Origin: Planctomycetota bacterium
GTDB lineage: Bacteria; Planctomycetota; Planctomycetia; Pirellulales; Pirellulaceae
Assembly: GCA_026692905.1 (NCBI GenBank)
Contig: JAPLNL010000098.1
Coordinates: forward strand, 19,236-83,235
Reading direction: 5' to 3'
DNA: 64,000 nucleotides
Part shown: positions 45,429 to 54,456 of the stretch, one piece after another
Numbering within the stretch: the stretch's first letter is position 1
Layout of the letters: each line of letters begins with the position of its first letter
Notes under the pieces: generated by a model
Databases searched by the model: none
The model's input: only the letters and a program-made list of their open reading frames with translations
What the model was told of the DNA's origin: nothing
Made by a program: the position numbers and the translations under genes

Positions 45429-45859
45429 GAGGACCTGACAAAACTTTGGTTCTGAATAAGAAGCGGATTCACCCAACTCCAATAGGGTAATTTGCAAAAT
45501 GGGGATTCACAAGTTTTAGGACCAGGAAGTTCCCAGGAAGTCCTTTTTTCCCGAAAAGCCCCCATCCGAAAAGTGTTTAATCGTTTAACAGTCTCCGAAG
45601 GTGTACTGTCATGGGTGCATTTTCGCTCCTGTTTTTTGTAGCGTGCCAACTTTCGTAGCCGGAGTCGCCAGACTTCGGTAGCACACTCAGACCGAACGGT
45701 GGCCAGTCCGGCTATGGAAAACTTAGGGACCCCGCCAACGGAGGACGGTTCTCCTGGCAACCGCCAATCCCGCTTGACCCGCCCTCGCCAAAAGAGTTAG
45801 TCTTCGCCAGGAAAGTCCAATTGGACTACTTTGACACGCGAAATAGGGGCTGAACAGTC
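45429..45859. other. Gap with repeat fragments
   Basis: It contains a diverged copy of the GTTTAAC...GGCGTACTG repeat (45583-45611) and an imperfect palindrome near 45650-45718 (CGTAGCCGGA and TCCGGCTATG). It holds the promoters of the small membrane gene and the DegT gene. No gene is seen. Confidence 0.5.
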
Positions 45860-47026
45860 ATGTCGAAAGAAAACGGAACCAAATCCTCCGTACCACTCCT
45901 CGATGTCAATCGAGGTAATTCACTCCTTCGAGAAGAAATTCTCGCTTCGATCGCAGAAGTTGTTGATAGCGGCCGCTTCCTCCATGGCCCACAAGTCGGC
46001 GAACTCGAATGCACCGTCGCTGGCCTATGCCAAACGTCGCAAGCCATCGCATGCGCGTCGGGAAGTGATGCCCTTTTACTGGCGTTGATGGCTCTGGATA
46101 TTCAAGCCGGCGATGAAGTCATCCTTCCAAGCTTTACCTTCTTCGCCACCGCCTCAGCTATCGCCCGCTTGGGTGCGAACCCAGTCTTTGTCGACATCGA
46201 TCCAAAAACGTACAACATCTGTCCCGATGCGGTTGCTGCGAGCGTCACTTCTCGCACCAGAGCCATCATCCCGGTGCACCTCTTCGGACAATGCGCAGCG
46301 ATGGACGAGATCACGGCAATCGCTAAGAAACATGACTTGCCCGTCATCGAGGACGCAGCGCAAGCGATTGGTGCGGAGTACTTGGGTCGCCCCGCTGGCG
46401 CTTGGGGAGATATCGGTTGCCTAAGTTTTTATCCGACCAAGAATCTAGGAGGCATGGGTGACGGCGGCATGATGGTTTGCCATGACAAAGAGATGGCAGC
46501 CAAACTTAGACTGCTCGCTTCGCATGGTATGCAACCACGGTATTACCACAAACTCGTTGGTATCAATAGCCGACTCGATACCATCCAAGCGGCCATCCTC
46601 AACGTCAAAATCGCGCACTTGCAGTCCTATACCGATGCTCGTCAAAAGAATGCGGATCGATACGCCGATATGTTCGAAGCCTCGGGACTCTCGCAATGCA
46701 TCGAGTTGCCATATCATGCTCCGGAAGCATTGCACGTCTGGAATCAATACGGCATCCGAGTCCCAGGCGGCCTACGAGACTCGCTCCGTAAACACCTATC
46801 GGACATGGGTATCGGAAATGAAGTCTACTATCCCGTCCCACTTCATCAACAAGAATGCTTCCGCGATTTGGGCTACACAGACGGGTGCTTGCCACAAACA
46901 GAGAGGGCAGCCAAAGAAATCCTCCATCTCCCGATCTACCCTGATCTCACCGAACGGGAACAAGCCTCGGTAGTCCAAGGCATCGAGCGTTTCTACGCTA
47001 CGGCCTCGCTTCGACGCGCAGCTTAG
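45860..47026 (+). CDS. DegT/DnrJ/EryC1/StrS family aminotransferase
   Basis: A protein of 388 residues, full length for a sugar aminotransferase. Features are PLLDVNRGNSLLREEILASI, ACASGSDALLLALMALDI, IPVHLFGQCAAMDEITAIAK, VIEDAAQAIGAE, and the cofactor lysine in LSFYPTKNLGGMGDGGMMVC near residue 193. The C-terminal segment VWNQYGIRVPGGLRDSL is normal. Such enzymes transfer an amino group to a keto-sugar nucleotide, usually for polysaccharides, so it may supply the glycan locus at 20-29 kb. Its last codons and TAG stop are the start of a tandem repeat array, so the C-terminal Leu-Arg-Arg-Ala-Ala may come from that repeat. Confidence 0.9.
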   Translation: MSKENGTKSSVPLLDVNRGNSLLREEILASIAEVVDSGRFLHGPQVGELECTVAGLCQTSQAIACASGSDALLLALMALDIQAGDEVILPSFTFFATASAIARLGANPVFVDIDPKTYNICPDAVAASVTSRTRAIIPVHLFGQCAAMDEITAIAKKHDLPVIEDAAQAIGAEYLGRPAGAWGDIGCLSFYPTKNLGGMGDGGMMVCHDKEMAAKLRLLASHGMQPRYYHKLVGINSRLDTIQAAILNVKIAHLQSYTDARQKNADRYADMFEASGLSQCIELPYHAPEALHVWNQYGIRVPGGLRDSLRKHLSDMGIGNEVYYPVPLHQQECFRDLGYTDGCLPQTERAAKEILHLPIYPDLTEREQASVVQGIERFYATASLRRAA

Positions 47027-47155
47027 CACGACGCGCAGCTTAGCAAAACGCGCAGCTTAGCACGACGCGCAGCTTAGCAATACGCGCAGCTTAGCACGAC
47101 GCGCAAGCTAGTGAATCTACCTTCCACTTCACTAGCTTGCGCGTTTTGAAGCTGC
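47021..47155. repeat. 17-bp tandem array of the TAGCACGAC family plus inverted arm
   Basis: GCTTAGCACGACGCGCA-like units of 17 bases start at 47021, 47038, 47055, 47072 and 47089. They run into AGCTAGTGAAT, and an inverted arm (ACTTCACTAGCTTGCGCGTT) follows near 47127-47147. The first TAG (47024-47026) is the stop of the aminotransferase. Confidence 0.92.
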
Positions 47156-47259
47156 ACTAATTGTGTTGAGGGACGAAAGCTCGACACATCCTTTGCCGGT
47201 GCCGATCATGTGGCGCCCCTTCGGGGCTCGTATCTCGATTGGTCTTCGCACCGTCGTGC

Positions 47260-47568
47260 TCAGCCATCCAAAAGTGAATTCAGTTTTTCGACAGCCTTGA
47301 ACAGCAGATTCCAGTGCTGAAATGCCTCGAAGGTATCGACTCGCAAACTATCATCGCGATCAAATCCAACTTCGCTGAGTTCGATTGTTTCGGCCAATGC
47401 GACCATATTGGATGGCCCATCCGACATCATATCGATGGTCTCTTGCTCGTTTTCGATTGGCATGACTTGCTGCATGGCCATATGAACCGCCCACAACGCT
47501 GCTCGCTCTGCGTCTTCGCTGTCGATGATTGCTCGAAGTGTTCCGCTTTGAACATAAAACTTGGCCAT
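47260..47568 (-). CDS. Conserved small hypothetical protein
   Basis: A protein of 102 residues. It begins MAKFYVQSGTLRAIIDSEDA then ERAALWAVHMAMQQVMP and ends DTFEAFQHWNLLFKAVEKLN. Proteins with this 'MAKFYVQSGTL' start are recurrent in planctomycetes, which supports that it is a real gene, but no function is known to me. It has no signal peptide or membrane segment. AAGGA lies before the start (rc of 47577-47582). It is not in an obvious operon. Confidence 0.72.
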   Translation of the reverse strand: MAKFYVQSGTLRAIIDSEDAERAALWAVHMAMQQVMPIENEQETIDMMSDGPSNMVALAETIELSEVGFDRDDSLRVDTFEAFQHWNLLFKAVEKLNSLLDG

Positions 47569-47943
47569 GCTAATCTTCCTTGAATGGTTCGAGGTGTTGA
47601 TTGGGTCCAGGTCGGCCCTCCACCACCTGCCCCGTGAGGGCTGAGGCAGAGGTGGGTTAGGCCGCTTTTGGAGATGTCAAAGCAGGGATGTTGTGGCTCG
47701 TCAGCTTTGACACAAGTACTATCGCCTAGGCCGTTGACACCTTAGGTCCCAGCCAGAAAGAAAAGAATAATTTGTGGGGTAGGCTTCCAGCGCTTCGAGC
47801 CTGTCGCTTTCTTCCCAAATCGAGCGATCGCCAAACCGTATGGGAGAGCGAGGCTCCTGCCGGGCTGGAGCACCGTCATTCGACTGAATTATGGATAACG
47901 ACAAGTTTTCGACGCCGCGGCTCGGCAAGAGCCTCACCCCACC

Positions 47944-48109
47944 GCTGTAAACATGTTTCCAACGAGTTTACCTAAGTCATTCATTGCTCGGGAGGGTGAG
48001 GCTCCTGCCGAACCTTCGCACCGTTGGCTCGGCAGGAGCCTCGCCCTCCCTAAGGTTTTCAATGGAATTGACTTTGCAAAGATGTTTACAGCGGTGGCCT
48101 CACCCTCCC
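47944..48109. repeat. 166-bp non-coding element, copy 2
   Basis: This is the reverse complement of 25706-25871 with about four substitutions over the same length. It has no open frame of interest and consists of nested hairpins. Confidence 0.93.
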
Positions 48110-48244
48110 GAATAACAAATTGCTAGGGTGAGTCCAAGAAAAGATGATTACGGAGGCGGGGGTAGTCGGGCGAGGCCCCACTGCGATATTTCTGCAATTT
48201 GGTATCCTTTGCAGTAACAGCGTCAATCCACGTCTTTGTTTAGA

Positions 48245-48350
48245 CGAGCAGCGGAATAAAAACTACCGTAGCTGGATTCGTAAGAATTCAGAACCAACTG
48301 AATTCTTACGAATCCAGCTACGAATCAAGGTAGGTCTTTTCCTGCCGCTC
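48245..48350. repeat. Nested palindromic element, copy B
   Basis: Inner arms CGTAGCTGGATTCGTAAGAA and TTCTTACGAATCCAGCTACG, outer arms GAGCAGCGG and CTGCCGCTC. Same architecture as 668-777. Confidence 0.75.
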
Positions 48351-48402
48351 ACCATAGGACTTGGGCTGCAGAATGGTACAGCGCACGTTTAGGGAGAGTT
48401 GG

Positions 48403-50238
48403 ATGAACAATCAATCTGTTGTTGAGAATAGCTATTCGATGCCTCTGGTACATGCTGCCCACAAACACCTTGCAACGTGGGTGATGGAAACCGCCGCCCT
48501 CTGCAACGCGGAATCGATTCAGTGGTGCGATGGCTCGCAAGCCGAATGGGATCAACTTACCGCAAAACTGGTCGAGTCGGGTACGTTTATTCAGCTCAAT
48601 CCAACGCTTCAACCGAATTCATTCCTAGCTCGAAGCAACCCGTCGGATACCGCTCGAGTTGAGGATCGCACATTTATCTGCTCTCTTCGGGAAGTAGACG
48701 CGGGCCCCACCAACAATTGGCAGCCTCCCGACGTGATGCGTCGCAAGCTGACAGACAAGTTCAAAGACTGCATGACCGGCCGGACCATGTATGTCGTTCC
48801 CTTTTGTATGGGACCGCTGGACAGCCCACTCGCTCTGATTGGAGTCGAGCTTACGGATTCGCCCTACGTCGTTGTCAACATGCGAATCATGTGCCACATG
48901 GGTGCTGAGGTACTTGCGAAGCTCGGTAGCGATGGCGACTTCATTCCATGCCTGCACAGCGTCGGCAAACCCTTGGCCGAAGGCGAACAAGACGTGCCAT
49001 GGCCCTGCAACGAAGAAAAGTACATCGTCCATTTCCCTGAGTCACGCGAAGTGTGGTCTTACGGAAGCGGATACGGTGGCAATGCACTACTCGGCAAAAA
49101 GTGTGTCGCGTTGCGAATCGCAAGTGCGATCGCGCGAGATGCAGGATGGATGGCCGAGCACATGCTCATCATGGGGCTTGAATCTCCCGATGGCGCCAAA
49201 ACTTATTTGACCGCCGCATTCCCAAGCGCATGCGGCAAAACCAACTTGGCCATGATCGTGCCACCCGAAAGCTACGCCGAAAAAGGTTGGAAGACAACCT
49301 TGGTGGGCGATGATATCGCTTGGCTTTGGCCCGGCAAGACGGGCAAGCTACATGCGATCAACCCTGAAACTGGCTTCTTTGGCGTAGCCCCTGGCACTTC
49401 ATGGCACTCGAATACCGCGGCCATGCAAGCCATGGCAAAGAATACGATCTTTACCAATGTGGCATTGACCGACGAAGGAGGCGTATGGTGGGAAGGCCAC
49501 TCAGAGCCACCAGCACACTTGATCGATTGGACCGGATTGGATTGGACACCCGGCTGCGGACGCTTGGCGGCCCACGCCAATTCGAGATTCACCGCTCCGG
49601 CTGGGCAATGCCCAAACATCGATCCTATGTGGCAAGATCCAGACGGTGTGCCTATCGACGCGATCGTCTTCGGTGGGCGTAGACCAACCACGATGCCTCT
49701 CGTTTTTCAAGCGTTCGACTGGACCCATGGCGTATTTCTCGGTGCAACCCAAGGTTCGGAAACAACCGCAGCGGCAACAGGCGCTGTTGGCACTGTTCGT
49801 CGCGACCCGATGGCAATGCTCCCCTTCTGTGGCTACAACATGGGTGACTACCTCGGGCACTGGCTTAACATGCGAAAGAACATTCAACGCCTCCCTCGCA
49901 TGTTTCATGTCAATTGGTTTCGAAAAGATGCAAATGGCAAATTCTTGTGGCCAGGCTTTCGAGAGAACCTGCGTGTTTTGGAATGGATCGTCAAACGTTG
50001 CCAAGGAAAAATCGCGGGCCACGAAACCCCAATCGGCTGGACTCCGGACTGGAAGAGTTTCTCCACCGACGGACTCGATGGTTTTACCAAGGAGCAATTT
50101 GACGCCGCGATGCTATTTCGGCGTGAAGACTGGCTGGCAGAAATAACGAATCAGAACGACTTTTTCTTGAAACTGTACCACTCCATGCCCAAAGAACTCA
50201 TGTGCCAACGGGAACTATTAATGGCAAGAATGGCGTAG
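48403..50238 (+). CDS. pckG: Phosphoenolpyruvate carboxykinase (GTP)
   Basis: A protein of 611 residues from ATG 48403, with GGGAGAG just before it. An upstream in-frame start at 48361 is beside the repeat and less likely. GTP-type PEPCK signatures are [40 protein letters not shown], the kinase-1 P-loop [20 protein letters not shown] (about 270-285), metal-binding region VGDDIAWLW and the R/G-rich late motif [20 protein letters not shown]. It makes phosphoenolpyruvate from oxaloacetate for gluconeogenesis, in the cytoplasm. The stop codon TAG is the first three bases of a dispersed repeat. Confidence 0.95.
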   Translation: MNNQSVVENSYSMPLVHAAHKHLATWVMETAALCNAESIQWCDGSQAEWDQLTAKLVESGTFIQLNPTLQPNSFLARSNPSDTARVEDRTFICSLREVDAGPTNNWQPPDVMRRKLTDKFKDCMTGRTMYVVPFCMGPLDSPLALIGVELTDSPYVVVNMRIMCHMGAEVLAKLGSDGDFIPCLHSVGKPLAEGEQDVPWPCNEEKYIVHFPESREVWSYGSGYGGNALLGKKCVALRIASAIARDAGWMAEHMLIMGLESPDGAKTYLTAAFPSACGKTNLAMIVPPESYAEKGWKTTLVGDDIAWLWPGKTGKLHAINPETGFFGVAPGTSWHSNTAAMQAMAKNTIFTNVALTDEGGVWWEGHSEPPAHLIDWTGLDWTPGCGRLAAHANSRFTAPAGQCPNIDPMWQDPDGVPIDAIVFGGRRPTTMPLVFQAFDWTHGVFLGATQGSETTAAATGAVGTVRRDPMAMLPFCGYNMGDYLGHWLNMRKNIQRLPRMFHVNWFRKDANGKFLWPGFRENLRVLEWIVKRCQGKIAGHETPIGWTPDWKSFSTDGLDGFTKEQFDAAMLFRREDWLAEITNQNDFFLKLYHSMPKELMCQRELLMARMA

Positions 50239-50294
50239 CACGACGCGCAAGCTAGTGAAAACACATGTCAATGGAATAGCTTGCACGTCGTGCC
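50236..50294. repeat. TAGCACGAC-family hairpin at the pckG stop
   Basis: TAGCACGACGCGCAAGCTAG plus TGAA (from 50236) pairs with AATAGCTTGCACGTCGTGCC (to 50294). The first TAG is the pckG stop, and the hairpin separates pckG from the convergent S10 peptidase gene, so it may end both transcripts. Confidence 0.88.
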
Positions 50295-50319
50295 AGATAA
50301 ATCCCATTTCGCCGCTCGT

Positions 50320-51921
50320 CTACTTCGCCGTTGGCACAACCGCCTTTTCATAGAACTTGACCAAGTCCTCCCGTAGTTTGACCATCGAGGGTTGGTAGAT
50401 GTACATCATGTGCCCACCTTCGTAAAAACGATAGTCGATGTTGTTCTTGAGAGCCGGCTCCAACAACAAATGGTCAGTCGTGTTCATCATCGCAAAATGC
50501 GGCGTCGCCAAATCGTAATAGCCGCATGCCAAAAAGACTTTCAAGTAAGGATTGGCGGTCATGGCTTTTCGTAGCGTCTCCGTTGCATCGACGTAACGCC
50601 CCTCGAAACGCTTGTAGCTCCACGGCTGAACGTTGCCCGTTAGGATTTCATAGACTCGGTCCTCCTCAAAACCAAGCTCACGTCGAACGTAATCGTTGAA
50701 CGTTGCCGTAAATGGACCGAAGATCGCAGCCCCGCTCGCATCGTATTCGTAACCAGCACCCGCATCATCGCGATCGATACCGACATAGCGACTATCGAAT
50801 CGACCTACCGTCCGACTCTTGGACCGCAGCAACTCTTTGCCAAACCGGTCTTGGTCGATGCGCAACTTCGATTTTGTCACAAAGCTGTTGGATAGTCCCG
50901 TATATCGAGACAGCATCTCAGCCACGGCGCGAAACTCCTCGGCAGGTAACGATGTCCCCTTGAGCAAGGCAGCCGCATAGCGTCCATTGGCAAATTCCTC
51001 AGCTTGCTTCACGACCGCCTCAAGCGATTGACTTTGCAAATCCGCCGGAAGCACTTTGTGATACCAAGCCGTAGCGGTATACGTAGGCAAGAAAGTGATG
51101 TACGGCAAGTCATTGCTGCCGCCGAATCGAAGCGTCTGAAAATTGATAACCCCCGATACTATGATCGCACCATTCAATTCCATGTAGTATCGATCTTGGA
51201 GATAGCCCGACAAACCCGCTGCACGAACTCCGCCGTAGCTTTCGCCGAGCACAAATTTAGGGCTCAACCAACGTTGATACTTGGTGGTCCAATCGTGTAT
51301 AAATTGCCCAACGCTACGCAGGTCCTCCTCGTAGCCATGGAATTGAGATTTTTCTTCTCCGTCGGCAGGCCGCGAATAACCTGTGCTAACAGGATCGATA
51401 AAAACCAAATCCGTCACGTCGAGCAGGCTCAACGCGTTTTCCTCTAGCGAATAAGGAGCACGCAGCGGCGTTGCATCATCCGGGAATCGAATGCGCTTTG
51501 GGCCGAGCATCCCTAGGTGCAACCAAACGCTGCTGCTGCCCGGTCCGCCGTTGAAACAAAAAGTAACCGGCCGTTGGCCGAGTTCCTTGACCTCACTTCG
51601 CGTGTAGGCGATGAAGAACATTTCAGCCTTGGACTTTTGCGCGTCGTCCTTGATCGGTAATTTGCCCGCCATCGCTTCGTAGGCTACCGTCTTGCCATCG
51701 ATCACGATCGAATGTTTGGTGGTGACGATGGATTCTTTTTTTGCAGGCTCTTTTTCGGACTCTGATTTCTTTTCCTTGCTGTCGACAGCCTCTTTCCCTT
51801 TTTTTGCATCAGCAGCAGCCTTTTCTTGCCCCGAAAGGGGAGCGGAAAGCACACCTAAGGCGAAAACTCCGCACACGAAGATTCGGGCTAACTTAGTCGG
51901 GTAAAATACCATCTCAGACAA
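50320..51921 (-). CDS. Secreted S10 serine carboxypeptidase-like protein
   Basis: A protein of 533 residues. The signal peptide is FVCGVFALGVLSAPLSGQE, followed by a Lys/Glu-rich spacer (residues about 33-66). The S10 peptidase core includes FCFNGGPGSSSVWLHLGMLG, the nucleophile in FVLGESYGGVRAAGLSGYLQ near residue 225, the acid in LACGYYDLATPHFAM near 470 and the histidine in FYEGGHMMYIYQP near 507. It is expected to remove C-terminal residues outside the cytoplasm. It stands as a single gene, convergent with pckG. Confidence 0.93.
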   Translation of the reverse strand: MSEMVFYPTKLARIFVCGVFALGVLSAPLSGQEKAAADAKKGKEAVDSKEKKSESEKEPAKKESIVTTKHSIVIDGKTVAYEAMAGKLPIKDDAQKSKAEMFFIAYTRSEVKELGQRPVTFCFNGGPGSSSVWLHLGMLGPKRIRFPDDATPLRAPYSLEENALSLLDVTDLVFIDPVSTGYSRPADGEEKSQFHGYEEDLRSVGQFIHDWTTKYQRWLSPKFVLGESYGGVRAAGLSGYLQDRYYMELNGAIIVSGVINFQTLRFGGSNDLPYITFLPTYTATAWYHKVLPADLQSQSLEAVVKQAEEFANGRYAAALLKGTSLPAEEFRAVAEMLSRYTGLSNSFVTKSKLRIDQDRFGKELLRSKSRTVGRFDSRYVGIDRDDAGAGYEYDASGAAIFGPFTATFNDYVRRELGFEEDRVYEILTGNVQPWSYKRFEGRYVDATETLRKAMTANPYLKVFLACGYYDLATPHFAMMNTTDHLLLEPALKNNIDYRFYEGGHMMYIYQPSMVKLREDLVKFYEKAVVPTAK

Positions 51922-52025
51922 ACCTCAATCGGGGTAGTAACTCTCACAACAGAGCCCTATTTTGATCTGAGCACACAGGAGAAACCAGTGCCTGGCCAGG
52001 AATATTGGTGGCATGGCTTGCACGA

Positions 52026-54263
52026 TCAGTTCCGTACCAAACGAAATCGAAGCGCTGACGAACGCGTACCTAACTTCGCAAACGATGGTTGAAACCAACT
52101 CAAATCATCGTTGCCCAAATCCCAATCGATCGACAAACTCGCAAAGGTATCATCGATCGACTTGGTTCGCGCCGCTGACAACTGAGCTCCCGCACGCATG
52201 GCGACAGCCGGCAATCGCAGGGCAGATTGCGAGACTTGAGCAACCCCATCATATTCTGCTTCTGCCTCCCCACGAAATTCGGTGGCGTTTACTCTATTGA
52301 TCCAATTGATGATAACGAGCACGTCCAAGTGAGTCAGCCATTGGTCACCGTTGACGTCCACGAGAGCGGATTTATTGATTTCGGAACTGCTCGTTAGAGC
52401 ATAAGATCCTCGCACGTTTATTTCGTTGATCAAAAGCAAAACGTCAAGCTGGTTCGTCAAGCCGTCGCTATTCGTGTCGGTCGGATTCGATAGATTGTGT
52501 GTCATCGTGTCTATGCTCATTTCCACTTCGTCCACCGGAGCATCGACTACCATCGGTTCTTGCTGGGTAATTCGAATGGGCGTTAGAGGTTCGTGAGCTA
52601 GATTAACGACCACCATTTCCCCATAGCCCATCGCAGTCAAAACGTCCTCATCCAAGCGTGCAGCGATGACGGGTCCAGGAATAGTAAACTCGCCGACTAG
52701 ATCAATTCCAACTGGCGATTCTTGTAAAACGGAAAGGGAAACCAGTCGCACTCTAGAATCGGAAAACAGAGGCAGGCTGATCGGTTCGATTGAGATCAAA
52801 TCGCCTTCCGTTGCAGGGTCCGCACCATAGGCCTCCTCGATCATCGAGCTTGTAGGGATGACGAGAAGATACTTTCCTTCGGCTTGTTTCAGAACACGGC
52901 TCTCGAATACGCTCCATGTCCAGTCATCCAGGAATATGTCCGAGTCACTGAAAGTCCTAGAGACACTTGTCTTAGGGTGCGAGAAATCCGAAACGTCAAG
53001 CACATCTAGCCTCACACTTCGACCCACTATCGATCCATCCCCCAAATCGATTTTGTTTGCTATCCGCAAGTAAATGTTATTATCGAGTTGAGCCCAAGCT
53101 GAGAACTGTTTCGCATAAGTCAGACTGGTTGAAACGATTGGGACGTTTGCGGTTGCATCAACCAAAGTCAATCCTTGAGGCGATCCCAATACACCTCGAC
53201 CGTCCGAGAATTCAAACGACGAAACCCAGTTGTCGCCCAACGGCAATGTGACCGGAATCTGCTCGTGATCGACATCGCCCATTGCGTCCAAGGAGAACTT
53301 CTCGATGGAGAAAACACCAGATGCGGAAGGCATACCCATCCACGATTGCACGAGCAAAGCAAGCCCTTCGGTCGAATCCGATTGCCAACGATCGTTTGCC
53401 ATGATCATGCCGTCAAAAGCAAACGTCTCCTCGAAAGTAAGCGTCCCTGATTGCATGTCCAAATGAAAGTGCTCGAGCTTGGTTTGCTGCGGTGGCGCGA
53501 AAGGCGGTTGCGTCACCGCATTGAAATCACCGCGTTTCCTTTCTGTTTCAACGCTTTCCGACGCAGGAGTGAATGCATTGGATGTCACTGCAAAAAGCTC
53601 ATTGCCGACGATAAAAACGTTTTCGATAGTGGAGGGAAATGGTTGTGAAGCGATAAGGCCTTGGCTCAAATGGTCCAACGCCAGGATTTGAATGGTTGTC
53701 GGCGGTAAGACTCCAGAATGGTCGTCAGTCCAAGACTGGACACTTTCGTCGAGTTCGCTCAGATCGACGGAGTCAATATCCCCCGTAACGTATAACGCCG
53801 AAGTCATTTTCGGAAGAAGCTCGCGGTCCATGGTTTGCAGCACGAGGACATCATCAAAGAAGTCTGCTGCATGGACAATGCCGGGTAAATCGACGCGAGA
53901 GATGCGTTGAGGCGAAAGCATGTCTGAGACATCGTATTCCTCAACGGCCCCCGTCCCATCGGGTAGATTCATCACGAGAAACAACCGTGTATCGACGAGC
54001 TTCTGTGCAATGGGAAATCCATCCAATTGGAGCCGTAATTCAGACGATGCAGCGTTATCGTCTACGCTCGACATATCTGGCGTAGTCCTGATTGCAATCA
54101 AACTATCGAGTTGAGAAACATAAGCCGTCTCCGCTGTCAGGCTCACCATTCCATTTCCCATGCCCCAATCTGCAAAGGAGGCTGCTCCATCAAATACGAC
54201 TCGCTGTTCCAAACGTTCTGTTACTAGGACTTTGAGTGTTGAGCGGCAATCTAACTTAGTCAT
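52026..54263 (-). CDS. Beta-propeller protein with dockerin-like end
   Basis: A protein of 745 residues. The start, MTKLDCRSTLKVLVTERLEQ then RVVFDGAA, resembles the planctomycete N-terminal sorting-like motif with 'LE.R.VFDG'. The main part matches the beta-propeller family PF09826 with repeats such as KLVDTRLFLVMNLPDGTGAV and FDDVLVLQTMDRELLPKM. C-terminal residues about 590-670 contain two EF-hand/dockerin-like repeats (DTNSDGLTNQLDVLLLINEI and DVNGDQWLTHLDVLVIINWI), which bind calcium in other proteins and attach partners. It is probably a surface protein. The gene is single. Confidence 0.85.
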   Translation of the reverse strand: MTKLDCRSTLKVLVTERLEQRVVFDGAASFADWGMGNGMVSLTAETAYVSQLDSLIAIRTTPDMSSVDDNAASSELRLQLDGFPIAQKLVDTRLFLVMNLPDGTGAVEEYDVSDMLSPQRISRVDLPGIVHAADFFDDVLVLQTMDRELLPKMTSALYVTGDIDSVDLSELDESVQSWTDDHSGVLPPTTIQILALDHLSQGLIASQPFPSTIENVFIVGNELFAVTSNAFTPASESVETERKRGDFNAVTQPPFAPPQQTKLEHFHLDMQSGTLTFEETFAFDGMIMANDRWQSDSTEGLALLVQSWMGMPSASGVFSIEKFSLDAMGDVDHEQIPVTLPLGDNWVSSFEFSDGRGVLGSPQGLTLVDATANVPIVSTSLTYAKQFSAWAQLDNNIYLRIANKIDLGDGSIVGRSVRLDVLDVSDFSHPKTSVSRTFSDSDIFLDDWTWSVFESRVLKQAEGKYLLVIPTSSMIEEAYGADPATEGDLISIEPISLPLFSDSRVRLVSLSVLQESPVGIDLVGEFTIPGPVIAARLDEDVLTAMGYGEMVVVNLAHEPLTPIRITQQEPMVVDAPVDEVEMSIDTMTHNLSNPTDTNSDGLTNQLDVLLLINEINVRGSYALTSSSEINKSALVDVNGDQWLTHLDVLVIINWINRVNATEFRGEAEAEYDGVAQVSQSALRLPAVAMRAGAQLSAARTKSIDDTFASLSIDWDLGNDDLSWFQPSFAKLGTRSSALRFRLVRN

Positions 54264-54456
54264 GTGTTGGGACCTTGGTCAAATCTTGAGCAAAAAGAGA
54301 ATTTTTTTAAGCATCGGCAAATTGATGCCCAACTATTTAGAAAAATCCACCCAATTTGACATTTCGCAAAGAGCGGTGGGGCACTCTTGCCGAGAGTGAC
54401 TCTGCCTTCTTTTGGAAACCCGACGCGTGAGCGAGAATCCGAGCTACACTTTTGCC

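Larger units (their letters stand above)
47569..48402. other. Repeat-filled gap upstream of pckG
   Basis: It holds GGCTCCTGCCG-type pieces (47841-47936), the second 166-bp element (47944-48109) and nested palindrome copy B (48245-48350). I see no gene. The pckG promoter probably lies near or within this stretch. Confidence 0.65.

Noticed and set aside
47021..47105. CRISPR array
   Set aside because: The 17-base units have no spacers and belong to a dispersed palindrome family.
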